Source of the DNA: Rhodospirillaceae bacterium
Lineage (GTDB): Bacteria > Pseudomonadota > Alphaproteobacteria > GCA-2731375
DNA: 64,000 nt
Assembly (NCBI GenBank): GCA_018660265.1
Contig: JABJKS010000082.1
Span: 1-64,000, forward strand
Direction of reading: 5' to 3'
A program made the translations under genes and the position numbers. A model generated the notes under the pieces. The model did no database searches, was not told the DNA's origin, and was given only the letters and a program-made list of their open reading frames with translations. This document shows, in pieces, positions 33,091 to 41,708 of this stretch. Positions within the stretch are counted from its first letter, which is position 1; the number at the start of each line of letters is the position of its first letter.

Positions 33091-34887
33091 TTATGCTTCC
33101 TTGATTAATTCGGTGCCCTTGGCGGCGTAACCGCGTGGGGTATAGACCGACCATGTCCCATCACCGCGTTTCCTGGCCCGGGTCTCGGACGAGCCGACCA
33201 TGACCAGGGTCAACATATCGACATCATCGACCTGTAGATGGGTGAGGGGCATGGCAGTTATCTGTTCATCCGCGCGGCCCAGGTTGCGGGCCAGAATAAC
33301 CGGCGTGTCTTCAGGGCGATGGCGCAACAACAGATCCCGGGCGATGGCCAACAGATCCCGTCGCCGTTTACTGACCGGATTATAAAAAGCGATAACGAAA
33401 TCGGCGGACGCCGCAGCGACCACGCGTTTTAAAATGACTTCGCGTGGGGTCAATAGATCAGACAGCGAGATGGCACAGAAATCATGCCCCAATGGGGCAC
33501 CAACCCGCAGGGCGGCGGCCTGCATGGCGGAGATGCCAGGCGATAATTCCACGGATATACGATCCCAATGCGCGGGTGTATCATCCCGGTCCAGTAATTC
33601 ATGGGCCAAAGCGCCCATGGCGAAAACACCCGCATCGCCCGATGATACCAGGGCGACGTTCTGTCCCGTCGCCGCTAATTCTATGGCTGCGGCCACGCGG
33701 GTCTCTTCTTCGCCCAGATTATAGGCGCGGCAATCTTTGTCTTTGACCAGATCGGCGATCAATTCCAGATAAAGACTGTAACCGACGATGATATCCGCCC
33801 GGCGAATGGCTGCTTCGGCAGCACCCGTGCGCCAGTCGGCCCGACCGGGTCCAATGCCGACAATGGATAAATGCCCCCGCGCTTGGCCATGGGCGTTCGG
33901 ATCTATGATGCCGCTGCTGCGTGAAATAGCGCAGGTGGCGCGTTTACTTTTCTGCTTTTCAACCAGCAATTCGCCGCCAACGGACAGGGCTGCTGCCTCC
34001 GCCACGCCCGCGATGCCGACCTCGGTCTTGACGACAACTGATGGGTTGGGCAGACGATCTTCCTGGGCCTGCAAGGTGGCCAGATCAAGGAACCGCGCGG
34101 GTATATTGAAATGCGCCGCTGCCTCGTGCAGGGCAGCTTCGTCTGCCTTCAAATCCAGGGAAAATAAACCCGCCAGGGATAATGGGGACAAATTTGCCTC
34201 TGCCAGTGTGTGCTCAATCAAGGCAATCATTTCCTGGCCATCGGTTCGCCGTTCGCAGCCGATGCCCAGGGCCAGGTTCCGGCGATGATAAACCAGATGC
34301 TGGCCATCGCCTTGGCTGGGTTCATCCGTGACCGTTATGTGCAGGGCGGCGCTATCAGCCTGGGGTATATTGCTGTTGGCGAGCCAGTCAGCCTCACCCG
34401 TAATTGTGACGGCTGCGCCGTCACGAAGCGTCGCAACAAAATTTTTCACATCGCCAGGATTAGCCAGACACCAGCCCTGTGGTGGTTCATCCAGGGCGAC
34501 GTTGAACATGGTATCGCTGGCCGTGGTGATAGCGGGTGCGAGGTTCAGAATTTTGCCAATGTCGCGCGCCAAGGCATTGCCGCCATGATGTCCGCCCAAC
34601 AGGGGGACGATGGCCGTGCCGTCCTCTGCCAGTGCGATGACAGGGGCATCCTCGTGCTTTGTACTCAGATGCGGGGAGAGGTGGCGAATAATAATCCCGG
34701 CCGCGCATAGGGCGACCAAGGGTTCCCCGCCGTGAAAAAGATCTCCAATGGCGGCACCCACATCTTCAAATGGACGAGCATCATCCGTCTGCACCCGTTT
34801 GCCGTATGCGTGGATAACGCCGCCAAGTTCGTTCTGCAAGCGTCGCGCCGTGGCCAGGCCGGTCTCACTCAAAACCAGATAATTCAC
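33091..34887 (-). CDS. cobJ: CbiG-CobJ fusion: cobalt-precorrin-5A hydrolase and precorrin-3B C17-methyltransferase
   Basis: This 598-residue bifunctional protein carries CbiG in residues 1-350, the hydrolase that removes the C20 fragment as acetaldehyde (CAAGIIIRHLSP, LLGGHHGGNALARDI and GIGCERRTDGQEM are CbiG blocks). A short linker follows, then CobJ/CbiH from about 355 (SIVGIGPGRADW, SSGDAGVFAMGALAHEL, ELSPGISAMQAAA). The start is GTG 34887, overlapping the cobI stop. Fusion couples two neighbouring ring-contraction steps. CbiG belongs to the early-cobalt route. Confidence 0.93.
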   Translation of the reverse strand: MNYLVLSETGLATARRLQNELGGVIHAYGKRVQTDDARPFEDVGAAIGDLFHGGEPLVALCAAGIIIRHLSPHLSTKHEDAPVIALAEDGTAIVPLLGGHHGGNALARDIGKILNLAPAITTASDTMFNVALDEPPQGWCLANPGDVKNFVATLRDGAAVTITGEADWLANSNIPQADSAALHITVTDEPSQGDGQHLVYHRRNLALGIGCERRTDGQEMIALIEHTLAEANLSPLSLAGLFSLDLKADEAALHEAAAHFNIPARFLDLATLQAQEDRLPNPSVVVKTEVGIAGVAEAAALSVGGELLVEKQKSKRATCAISRSSGIIDPNAHGQARGHLSIVGIGPGRADWRTGAAEAAIRRADIIVGYSLYLELIADLVKDKDCRAYNLGEEETRVAAAIELAATGQNVALVSSGDAGVFAMGALAHELLDRDDTPAHWDRISVELSPGISAMQAAALRVGAPLGHDFCAISLSDLLTPREVILKRVVAAASADFVIAFYNPVSKRRRDLLAIARDLLLRHRPEDTPVILARNLGRADEQITAMPLTHLQVDDVDMLTLVMVGSSETRARKRGDGTWSVYTPRGYAAKGTELIKEA

Positions 34888-35585
34888 CCGGCCACCTCAT
34901 TTCTTCGAACTAATATCATGGCGAAATAGGGGATATCCGCGGGATCTATGTCGGCTAGATTGCCAACGATTTGATTGGGCATGGTTGCATGCGCGACATA
35001 CTTGGCACCGGCCATAAGCCCCATATCTCTAAGAATTGTGCAAATCTTCTCGGCATGACGCCCCAGTTTGATGATGGCCACAGCGTCCCCCTGACTAAGC
35101 CGGAGGCGCAGGTCCTCCTCGGCCAAGGGTGCCGGCAATATACTCAAAACCTCGTTGCGCGATGCCAGGGGGGTCAGGGCGGCAGCCGGACATGCCATCA
35201 GGGAGGAAATGCCCGGGATTATCTGGATCGGAAATTCTTCTTCCAAACGATTAAAAAGATACATGAAGCTGCCATAAAAAAACGGATCACCTTCGCAGAT
35301 GACGGCTACATCCTGGCCCGCGCGCAGGATATCGCCAATTTCCACGGCGGCTCTGTCATAGGCGCTGCGGTCGAGGGCATCTTTCGGTGCCATGCTGACA
35401 CGGATCATAATTTCCCGCCGCCCGTTTGGTATATGCGGGGCGGCGATTTGACGGGCCAGGCTGTCGCCAACTGCCGGTGCGGGATAGGCAATCACCGGTA
35501 CGGACTGCAACAAATTGTATGCCTTCAGGGTGATTAGGTCCGGGTCGCCGGGGCCGACGCCGACGCCGTAAAGGGTGCCGGTCAT
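34884..35585 (-). CDS. cobI: Precorrin-2 C20-methyltransferase
   Basis: This 233-residue CobI/CbiL enzyme methylates C20 before ring contraction. GVGVGPGDPDLITLKAYN at the N-terminus and CEGDPFFYGSFMYLF (near 100) with IIPGISSLMACPA are typical. The ATG start overlaps the cobL stop, so translation is coupled. Length agrees with the family. Confidence 0.95.
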   Translation of the reverse strand: MTGTLYGVGVGPGDPDLITLKAYNLLQSVPVIAYPAPAVGDSLARQIAAPHIPNGRREIMIRVSMAPKDALDRSAYDRAAVEIGDILRAGQDVAVICEGDPFFYGSFMYLFNRLEEEFPIQIIPGISSLMACPAAALTPLASRNEVLSILPAPLAEEDLRLRLSQGDAVAIIKLGRHAEKICTILRDMGLMAGAKYVAHATMPNQIVGNLADIDPADIPYFAMILVRRNEVAG

Positions 35586-36787
35586 GGTTTTTGGCCGCGA
35601 TATTGGCTGACCGCCTGCATGGCGCGCCAGGCATGCAGATCCCCCATGCCGTCAAGATGGGAAATGGCGATCCGTGTCATCCCACCGCCATGGCGTTGCA
35701 TGAAGGCAAACAGCTGTGCTTCAGCCTCCATGGTAATTCCATTCGCGATCAAACGTCCGTTCGGTCCCAGGGCGCGCCAGCAGGCATTCAGTACCTTGGC
35801 ATCGCTGACCCCGCCGCCGATGAATATGACGTTTGGTTTTGCCAGGCCCTTTAGTGCGGCGGGGGCTGAACCCGCCACGACCCGCAGATTACCCGCACCA
35901 AGGTTTTCGCCATTCGCAATGATATTCGCGATCCGCTTCGGGTTCTGTTCAATGGCGATGGCTTGGGCCGTTGGTTCCGCGCGCAGAAATTCTATGGCGA
36001 TGGAGCCCGCACCCGCCCCAACATCCCAAAAAACTTCGCCGGGCCTCGGGGATAATGCGGCAATGGTGACGGCGCGCACCTCCCGTTTGGTAATCTGCCC
36101 GTCGTGTTGATAGACCTCATCCGCCAATCCGGCCGTGCGCATAAGATGGACCGTGTCGGGATCAATTCGGCAATCAACGGCGATGGTGTTCAAATCCGCG
36201 GTATTGCGCCGCCAGGTGCGGGCCGTGCCGTCATGACGACGTTCCTTTGCCCCGCCCATATGTTCGAAGACCGTGATGGTACTGTTGCCATAGCCGTTTG
36301 CCTTCAACATGGCGGCAACCTGCTTTGGTGTTTTGCCGTCCTCGCTCAATATCAATAGCCGCGCGTTGGGGCGCAGATGCAGATGCAACAGGCCAAGGGG
36401 GCGACCATGCAGGGTCAGACAATCAACTTCCGCCAAGGGCCAGCCCAGGCGGGCACAGGCAAGGGAGAAGGCGGATTGATGCGGGATGACCAGACATTGC
36501 GCCAGACCAATTTCGCGGCTCAGGGTGACGCCAATGCCATAAGACATGGGATCTCCGCTGGCCAAAACGCAGACTGCCTGGCCTTTTAGGGCCTTAATTT
36601 TCGCCATGGTTTCCTGCAATGGGCTATCCCAGGTCATGCGCGGGCGCGGATCATCCCCCAACATGGCCAGGTGGCGGGCCCCGCCGACGAAAATTTCAGC
36701 ACCATCAATACCTGCGCGCGCGGCCTGATTGAGGCCCGGCAGCCCCTCTTCACCAATCCCGATGATGGAGAGCCATGGTGTTGTCAT
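35582..36787 (-). CDS. cobL: Precorrin-6Y C5,15-methyltransferase (decarboxylating), CbiE-CbiT fusion
   Basis: CobL (401 residues) adds methyls at C5 and C15 and decarboxylates the acetate side chain. The N-terminal CbiE domain (about 1-200, ASGDPMSYGIGVTL) is joined to a C-terminal CbiT Rossmann methyltransferase (from about 215, FWDVGAGAGSIAIEFLRA as SAM site, FIGGGVSD further on). The start ATG overlaps the cobH stop. Confidence 0.95.
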   Translation of the reverse strand: MTTPWLSIIGIGEEGLPGLNQAARAGIDGAEIFVGGARHLAMLGDDPRPRMTWDSPLQETMAKIKALKGQAVCVLASGDPMSYGIGVTLSREIGLAQCLVIPHQSAFSLACARLGWPLAEVDCLTLHGRPLGLLHLHLRPNARLLILSEDGKTPKQVAAMLKANGYGNSTITVFEHMGGAKERRHDGTARTWRRNTADLNTIAVDCRIDPDTVHLMRTAGLADEVYQHDGQITKREVRAVTIAALSPRPGEVFWDVGAGAGSIAIEFLRAEPTAQAIAIEQNPKRIANIIANGENLGAGNLRVVAGSAPAALKGLAKPNVIFIGGGVSDAKVLNACWRALGPNGRLIANGITMEAEAQLFAFMQRHGGGMTRIAISHLDGMGDLHAWRAMQAVSQYRGQKP

Positions 36788-37425
36788 GCGGGTTTGCGGG
36801 CCAAGGCATTCACTGCGGCGGCTGCAATGGCGCTGCCTCCGCGCCGTCCCGTCAGGGTGATGTAGGGAATGTCCAGATTTGCATCAATCAATGCCTGTTT
36901 GGATTCCGCCGCGCCTACGAAGCCTACGGGAAAGCCCAATATGATCGCTGGCTTCGGTGTGCCGTCCGCCAACATCTCCAGCAACCGGAACAATGCTGTC
37001 GGGGCATTGCCGATGCAGACCACGGCATCTTTTAGGATAGGCCGCCATTTTTCTACAGCGATGGCGGATCGTGTGTCCATTCGTGCCCGTGCGATGCCGG
37101 CAATGTCGGGTTCGTTCAGCATGCAGATAATCCGGTTTTTCGCCGGTAGCCGGTCGGCAATAATTCCGTGCCGGACCATGGTGACGTCCGTCAGGATAGG
37201 TGCGCCGGCCTGCAAGGCTGTTCGCCCCGCCGCAACCGGGTCCCCGCCCCAGGCCATGTCGTTGGGCAGATCGGTCATGCCACAGGCATGGATCAAACGC
37301 ACCGCGACATCCGCCAGGTCGGCGGGCAAATGGGACAGATCCGCCTCAGCACGAACAATCTCGAATGAAGCTTGATAAATCGCCTCCGGATCGTGCAAAT
37401 AGTCATATGTGGCGGTCGTGGCCAT
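36784..37425 (-). CDS. cobH: Precorrin-8X methylmutase
   Basis: CobH/CbiC (213 residues) moves a methyl from C11 to C12. The catalytic histidine lies in TDVTMVRHGI (near 98), and GNAPTALFRLLEML and GFPVGFVGAAESK are conserved blocks. It sits seven bases after cbiX and overlaps cobL by four bases. Confidence 0.96.
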   Translation of the reverse strand: MATTATYDYLHDPEAIYQASFEIVRAEADLSHLPADLADVAVRLIHACGMTDLPNDMAWGGDPVAAGRTALQAGAPILTDVTMVRHGIIADRLPAKNRIICMLNEPDIAGIARARMDTRSAIAVEKWRPILKDAVVCIGNAPTALFRLLEMLADGTPKPAIILGFPVGFVGAAESKQALIDANLDIPYITLTGRRGGSAIAAAAVNALARKPA

Positions 37426-37432
37426 GGCTGTC

Positions 37433-38524
37433 CTATTTTTTTAACATGCTGCGCGGACCCAACGGGTGGTCAGCGTGTGGATAGGGGTGGTGCTCGTGAT
37501 CATGATCGTCGTGACTGTGGGCATGCTCGTGCCCATCACTATGACCATGCCCGTGATCATGACTATGCTCCTGACTATGGTCGCCATCAAGATGGACATG
37601 GGCCGTGGGGTCAAAATCTTCGTCCGATATTTTGCCCGTGCCGATGCCTTCTACATGATGATGGTGGCTTTCCTGGGGCAGGCCGACCTCAACTTCAAAG
37701 CCCAGGACCTGCTCCCGATATTTGCACATCAGGCAGTTCATATTGTTGGCACCTTCTAGGGCTTCCTGCACTCTGTCTGCAAAAGCATCGAGAACCAAGG
37801 GATGGTCGTTCAGGTAGGGTGCCTTGACGAATTCGATGTCCGGGTTTTCCGCGGCGACAACATCCACGTAGTGATAGATGCGCCGTACCAATATCCCTGT
37901 GAACAGGAAGTATGGGAAGACGATAATACGTTTGTAACCCAACCGGGCGGCATGCTGCAGGCCAGGTTCCACCAAGGGAAATGTTACGCCGGAATAAGCC
38001 ACCTCGGCCCAGCCAAAGCCAAGGCCTTCCCATAACAGGCGGCAGACTTTGGAGATATTGGAATTCGCATCTGGGTCCGATGCGCCCCGGCCAACGACCA
38101 CCAGCAGGGTTTCCGCCGGGCTGAAGTGATCGCCCGCACTGGCCATAGCTTCCCTGATCCGATCACCGGCGGCGCGGATCAGTTTCATATCCATACCTAG
38201 ATCCCGGCCATAGGTGATCTCCAGCTCCGGGTGCTGTGCGCCGTATGTGTTGATGACGGAGGGCAGGTCATTTTTGACGTGACCGGCGGCAAACAACATG
38301 CCGGGTATGGCGATAATGCGTTTGTTACCGCGCTCCCGCAAAGCATCCAGGCGCTCACGGATGATCGGCGTGGCGAATTCCAGAAATCCGCTGTCTACAT
38401 CGTATTGCGGCAGGCGGTCGCGAATGCCGTTGGCGACACTTTGAAATTCCGTAACCGCGTCAACATCCCGGCTTCCGTGGCCGCAAACCATGATGCCAAT
38501 GCCTGTCGTTCCATTGTCTGTCAT
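37433..38524 (-). CDS. cbiX: Sirohydrochlorin cobaltochelatase, long form with His-rich tail (CbiX-L)
   Basis: This 363-residue chelatase inserts Co2+ into sirohydrochlorin, the entry to the early-cobalt route. Two CbiX domains are visible, with VCGHGSRD (His16 region) and VVGRGASDPDANSN. Beyond them lie MNCLMC at 262-267, matching the MxCxxC motif that binds a 4Fe-4S cluster in long CbiX proteins, and a strongly His/Asp-rich tail (last 60 residues) likely to hold cobalt. ATG 38524 is preceded by AAAGG. It heads the leftward six-gene operon and is divergent from cobD over 91 bases. Confidence 0.93.
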   Translation of the reverse strand: MTDNGTTGIGIMVCGHGSRDVDAVTEFQSVANGIRDRLPQYDVDSGFLEFATPIIRERLDALRERGNKRIIAIPGMLFAAGHVKNDLPSVINTYGAQHPELEITYGRDLGMDMKLIRAAGDRIREAMASAGDHFSPAETLLVVVGRGASDPDANSNISKVCRLLWEGLGFGWAEVAYSGVTFPLVEPGLQHAARLGYKRIIVFPYFLFTGILVRRIYHYVDVVAAENPDIEFVKAPYLNDHPLVLDAFADRVQEALEGANNMNCLMCKYREQVLGFEVEVGLPQESHHHHVEGIGTGKISDEDFDPTAHVHLDGDHSQEHSHDHGHGHSDGHEHAHSHDDHDHEHHPYPHADHPLGPRSMLKK

Positions 38525-38615
38525 ATTGCCTTTATCGCACTCCGTACGCCGCGCTTGCTCTATGCCATGTAATACGGCAAAGCTGCTGCCAGGGCGGCTT
38601 AGCACAGCAGTTTGC

Positions 38616-39605
38616 ATGTTTGAATTTGTTTTTCCAATTTTGTCCCATGATGGATGGAGCCACGGGGTCCAGGCGGTGCTGCTCGCCTTCATTTTGGATC
38701 TGTTGTTTGGTGAGCCGAAATGGCTTTATCGCCATGTAGCTCATCCCATCGTCTGGATTGGCCGGCTGATTTCCGGGCTTGAAGCTGGTCTGCGCAAGGA
38801 GGGTCAAAGCCCGGCCAGGCAAATCAACATGGGTGCTGTTCTGGTCGTCGTTGTGGTTGGCCTTTGTGCCGCCGTGGGGATGGTCCTGGCGTGGCTGGGT
38901 TCGTTGAGCGATTACGCCTGGATCATAACGGGGAGCATCGGTTCTGCATTCATTGCCGCGCGTAGCCTGCACGACCATGTGGCAGCCGTTGGTGTCGGTT
39001 TGACTGACAACCTTGCCGCCGGGCGTCGCGCCGTCGGCCATATCGTGGGCCGGGACCCTGAGAATTTGGATGAGGCGGGGGTCGCCAGGGCAGCATTGGA
39101 GTCTTTGGCGGAAAATTTTTCCGACGGTGTTGTCGCACCATTGTTTTGGTTTCTGGTCGCCGGTCTGCCGGGCTTGCTGGCTTATAAGGCGATCAATACC
39201 CTGGATAGCATGATTGGCCATCGCAATGAACGTTACCTGTATTTTGGCCGCATCGCGGCGCGCCTTGATGACGTGGTGAATTGGCCCGGTGCCCGCATAA
39301 CAGGATTGTTGCTGTGCCTTGCGGCCCTTATCACACCGGGAAGCCGGGCGGGCAGGGGCTGGAAGGTCATGTGGCGGGATCACGGCGGGCATGCGTCCCC
39401 CAACGCCGGTTGGCCCGAGGGGGCCATGGCCGGTGCCATAGGCGTAGCGCTGGCCGGGCCGCGCATGTACCAGGGCGAGACCGTCGAGGGTGCCTGGTTG
39501 GGGGCTGGAGAGGCCGCTGTGGGAGATATCCCCCGTGGTTGCCGCCTGTATCGTTGGACTTGCGGTCTGATTGTGGCGATCCTGATCGCCGGGGTTTTTA
39601 TCTAA
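38616..39605 (+). CDS. cobD: Adenosylcobinamide-phosphate synthase (CobD/CbiB)
   Basis: This 329-residue inner-membrane enzyme joins the aminopropanol arm to adenosylcobyric acid. AFILDLLFGEP and HPIVWIGRLI near the N-terminus, ESLAENFSDGVVAPLFW (near 163) and YKAINTLDSMIGHRNERY are diagnostic. Four to five membrane helices are present. ATG 38616 is the first start that fits the family N-terminus, although its ribosome binding site is weak. It converges on cobQ with one base between. Confidence 0.93.
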   Translation: MFEFVFPILSHDGWSHGVQAVLLAFILDLLFGEPKWLYRHVAHPIVWIGRLISGLEAGLRKEGQSPARQINMGAVLVVVVVGLCAAVGMVLAWLGSLSDYAWIITGSIGSAFIAARSLHDHVAAVGVGLTDNLAAGRRAVGHIVGRDPENLDEAGVARAALESLAENFSDGVVAPLFWFLVAGLPGLLAYKAINTLDSMIGHRNERYLYFGRIAARLDDVVNWPGARITGLLLCLAALITPGSRAGRGWKVMWRDHGGHASPNAGWPEGAMAGAIGVALAGPRMYQGETVEGAWLGAGEAAVGDIPRGCRLYRWTCGLIVAILIAGVFI

Positions 39606-39606
39606 A

Positions 39607-41070
39607 TCAGACCGCATGGGCGATCTCCAACATGGCATCCAGGTCCAGGTGCTGTTCAAAATGTGCGGCCAAGGCATCCAAAGTACCGTCCACCAGGGCG
39701 GTGTGGTTGATACCGCTGTCAGGACGCGCTCGGATGCCGGATAAATAGGCATGCCGGAAGCCATCGGCGGCCATTAAGCCGTGCAGATAACAGCCCTGAA
39801 CCAGATCATCCTGGCTGCACGCACCTTCCCCTGCGCCATTAATGGTCAGGAATGGTCGATCCCGGTCAGGACCGTCTGATTGGCCAAGGTGGATCTCGTA
39901 GCCATGTACTGGCGCTCCGCTGGCCGCGTGCTGCCCGGACCGTTCGCCGAGGCTTTTTTCGCCCGATAGAACCGTATCAATGTTCAGCAGACCCAGGCCT
40001 TGTGCGAACTGGGTATTGCCTTCTATTCCATCGGGGTCGGCGACCGTCCGCCCCAGCATTTGATAGCCGCCACAGATGCCCAGAATTCTACCGCCCCGGC
40101 GGTGATGTGCCAGGATGTCGATGTCCCAGCCCTGCTCTCGCAGGAATGCCAGGTCCGCGATGGTTGCCTTGCTGCCAGGCAACAGGATCAGGTCCGTATC
40201 GCCGGGGATGGCGCTGCCGGGGGCGATAACGCCCAGATCTACGTCGGGCTCCGCATTCAGAGGGTCCAGATCATCGAAGTTCGCGATGCGGGACAGCTTC
40301 GGGACCGCGATCTTAATCGGCCCGGTGCCGCGCGTGTTTAAGTTACTCAACGCCATGGCGTCTTCAGCAGGTAGTTTGGCAGCATCCGAAAAGAACGGCG
40401 CGATGCCCATAGATTGCCAGCCGGTCCGTTGCGTGATTTCCCGCAGGCCATCATCGAACAGTGTGACATCGCCGCGAAATTTGTTGATGATATAGCCCTT
40501 GACCCGATCCCGGTGGGCCTCGGTGATAACCGCATGGGTTCCGACCACGGCGGCAATAACCCCGCCGCGATCAATATCAGCGACCAGAATGACCGGTACA
40601 TCCGCCGCTGTGGCGAAACCCATATTGGCGATATCCTTGCCGGGCAGGTTGATTTCTGCCGGGCTGCCCGCGCCCTCGACTAAAACAAGATCGCTGCCCT
40701 TGGCGGTGATGGCGAAACTTTCCAGCACTTCATCCATCAGGCCGGCTTTAAGGGCCTGATAGGCCCGCGCGTCTGCGGCACCGCGCACTTTGCCACGAAC
40801 GATGATTTGCGCGCCGGTCTCGCTTTGCGGCTTCAACAACACCGGGTTCATGTGGATGGAGGCAGGCACCCGTGCTGCCATGGCTTGGAGATGCTGCGCC
40901 CGGCCAATCTCTCCACCGTCTGTGGCAATGGCGGCGTTGTTGGACATGTTCTGGGACTTAAACGGGCGCACCCGCAAACCACGGTTGGCATAGGCGCGTG
41001 CAAGTCCGGCCACCATGAGCGATTTGCCCACGTCAGATCCGGTGCCTTGGAACATTAGCGCCCTCGCCAT
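39607..41070 (-). CDS. cobQ: Cobyric acid synthase
   Basis: CobQ (487 residues) amidates side chains b, d, e and g. The N-terminal ATPase domain has [17 protein letters not shown] (near 10-26). The C-terminal glutamine amidotransferase domain has the nucleophile Cys in [10 protein letters not shown] (near 335) and a His in VHGYEIHLG. It is the last gene of the riboswitch-led operon, eight bases after cobO. Confidence 0.96.
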   Translation of the reverse strand: MARALMFQGTGSDVGKSLMVAGLARAYANRGLRVRPFKSQNMSNNAAIATDGGEIGRAQHLQAMAARVPASIHMNPVLLKPQSETGAQIIVRGKVRGAADARAYQALKAGLMDEVLESFAITAKGSDLVLVEGAGSPAEINLPGKDIANMGFATAADVPVILVADIDRGGVIAAVVGTHAVITEAHRDRVKGYIINKFRGDVTLFDDGLREITQRTGWQSMGIAPFFSDAAKLPAEDAMALSNLNTRGTGPIKIAVPKLSRIANFDDLDPLNAEPDVDLGVIAPGSAIPGDTDLILLPGSKATIADLAFLREQGWDIDILAHHRRGGRILGICGGYQMLGRTVADPDGIEGNTQFAQGLGLLNIDTVLSGEKSLGERSGQHAASGAPVHGYEIHLGQSDGPDRDRPFLTINGAGEGACSQDDLVQGCYLHGLMAADGFRHAYLSGIRARPDSGINHTALVDGTLDALAAHFEQHLDLDAMLEIAHAV

Positions 41071-41078
41071 AACAAATC

Positions 41079-41708
41079 CTAAAACTCGATACCTTTTTGT
41101 GCCTTCACCCCGGATCGGAAGGGGTGCTTAATCTGTGTCATCTCGGTCACCAGATCGGCAATCTCGATCAATTCATCCTTGGCATTGCGGCCCGTGACGA
41201 TGATGTGCAGGTCCTCGGGCTTGTTTGCCAGGGTCTCGATAATTTCATCCAACGGCAGATTGTCGTAGCGCAGGACAATATTTAATTCATCCAGCAGGAT
41301 CATATCGAATTCCGGGTTCGGTCCGCGCGATGCCTCGATCATCTCTTTTGACTTTTCCCAGGCCTTGCGGGCAGCGGCGATATCGCGGGCCCTGTCCTGG
41401 GTGTCCCAGCTAAAGCCTTCGCCCATGGCGTGGATCTCTATCTGATCGGGGAAATGTTCCAGGATATCCCGCTCCCCCGTCTCCCACTTGCCCTTCACGT
41501 ATTGGATCACGCCGACTTTCATGCCGTTCCCCATGGCGCGCGCGACCAGGCCAAAGGCAGCCGTGGATTTGCCCTTGCCCTTGCCCGTGTGAACGATCAA
41601 CAGACCCTTTTCGATGGTCTTCGTGGCCAGCATTTTCTCTCTGGCGCGTTTTTTGTTCGCGGCCTTTTCATTGGCGCGGGCATATTGGTCTTCTTGATCT
41701 TCGGTCAT
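41079..41708 (-). CDS. cobO: Cob(I)yrinic acid a,c-diamide adenosyltransferase
   Basis: This 209-residue CobA/CobO/BtuR-type adenosyltransferase attaches the upper ligand. The P-loop is [13 protein letters not shown] (42-53), [13 protein letters not shown] follows, and [13 protein letters not shown] carries the acidic motif. The N-terminal 30 residues are the charged lid typical of the class. ATG 41708 overlaps the cobN stop (ATGA). Confidence 0.95.
   Translation of the reverse strand: MTEDQEDQYARANEKAANKKRAREKMLATKTIEKGLLIVHTGKGKGKSTAAFGLVARAMGNGMKVGVIQYVKGKWETGERDILEHFPDQIEIHAMGEGFSWDTQDRARDIAAARKAWEKSKEMIEASRGPNPEFDMILLDELNIVLRYDNLPLDEIIETLANKPEDLHIIVTGRNAKDELIEIADLVTEMTQIKHPFRSGVKAQKGIEF

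Noticed and set aside
38532-39764. A 410-codon minus-strand frame opposite cobD
   Set aside because: It overlaps cobD completely and has no recognisable domain, start signal or composition of a real protein.
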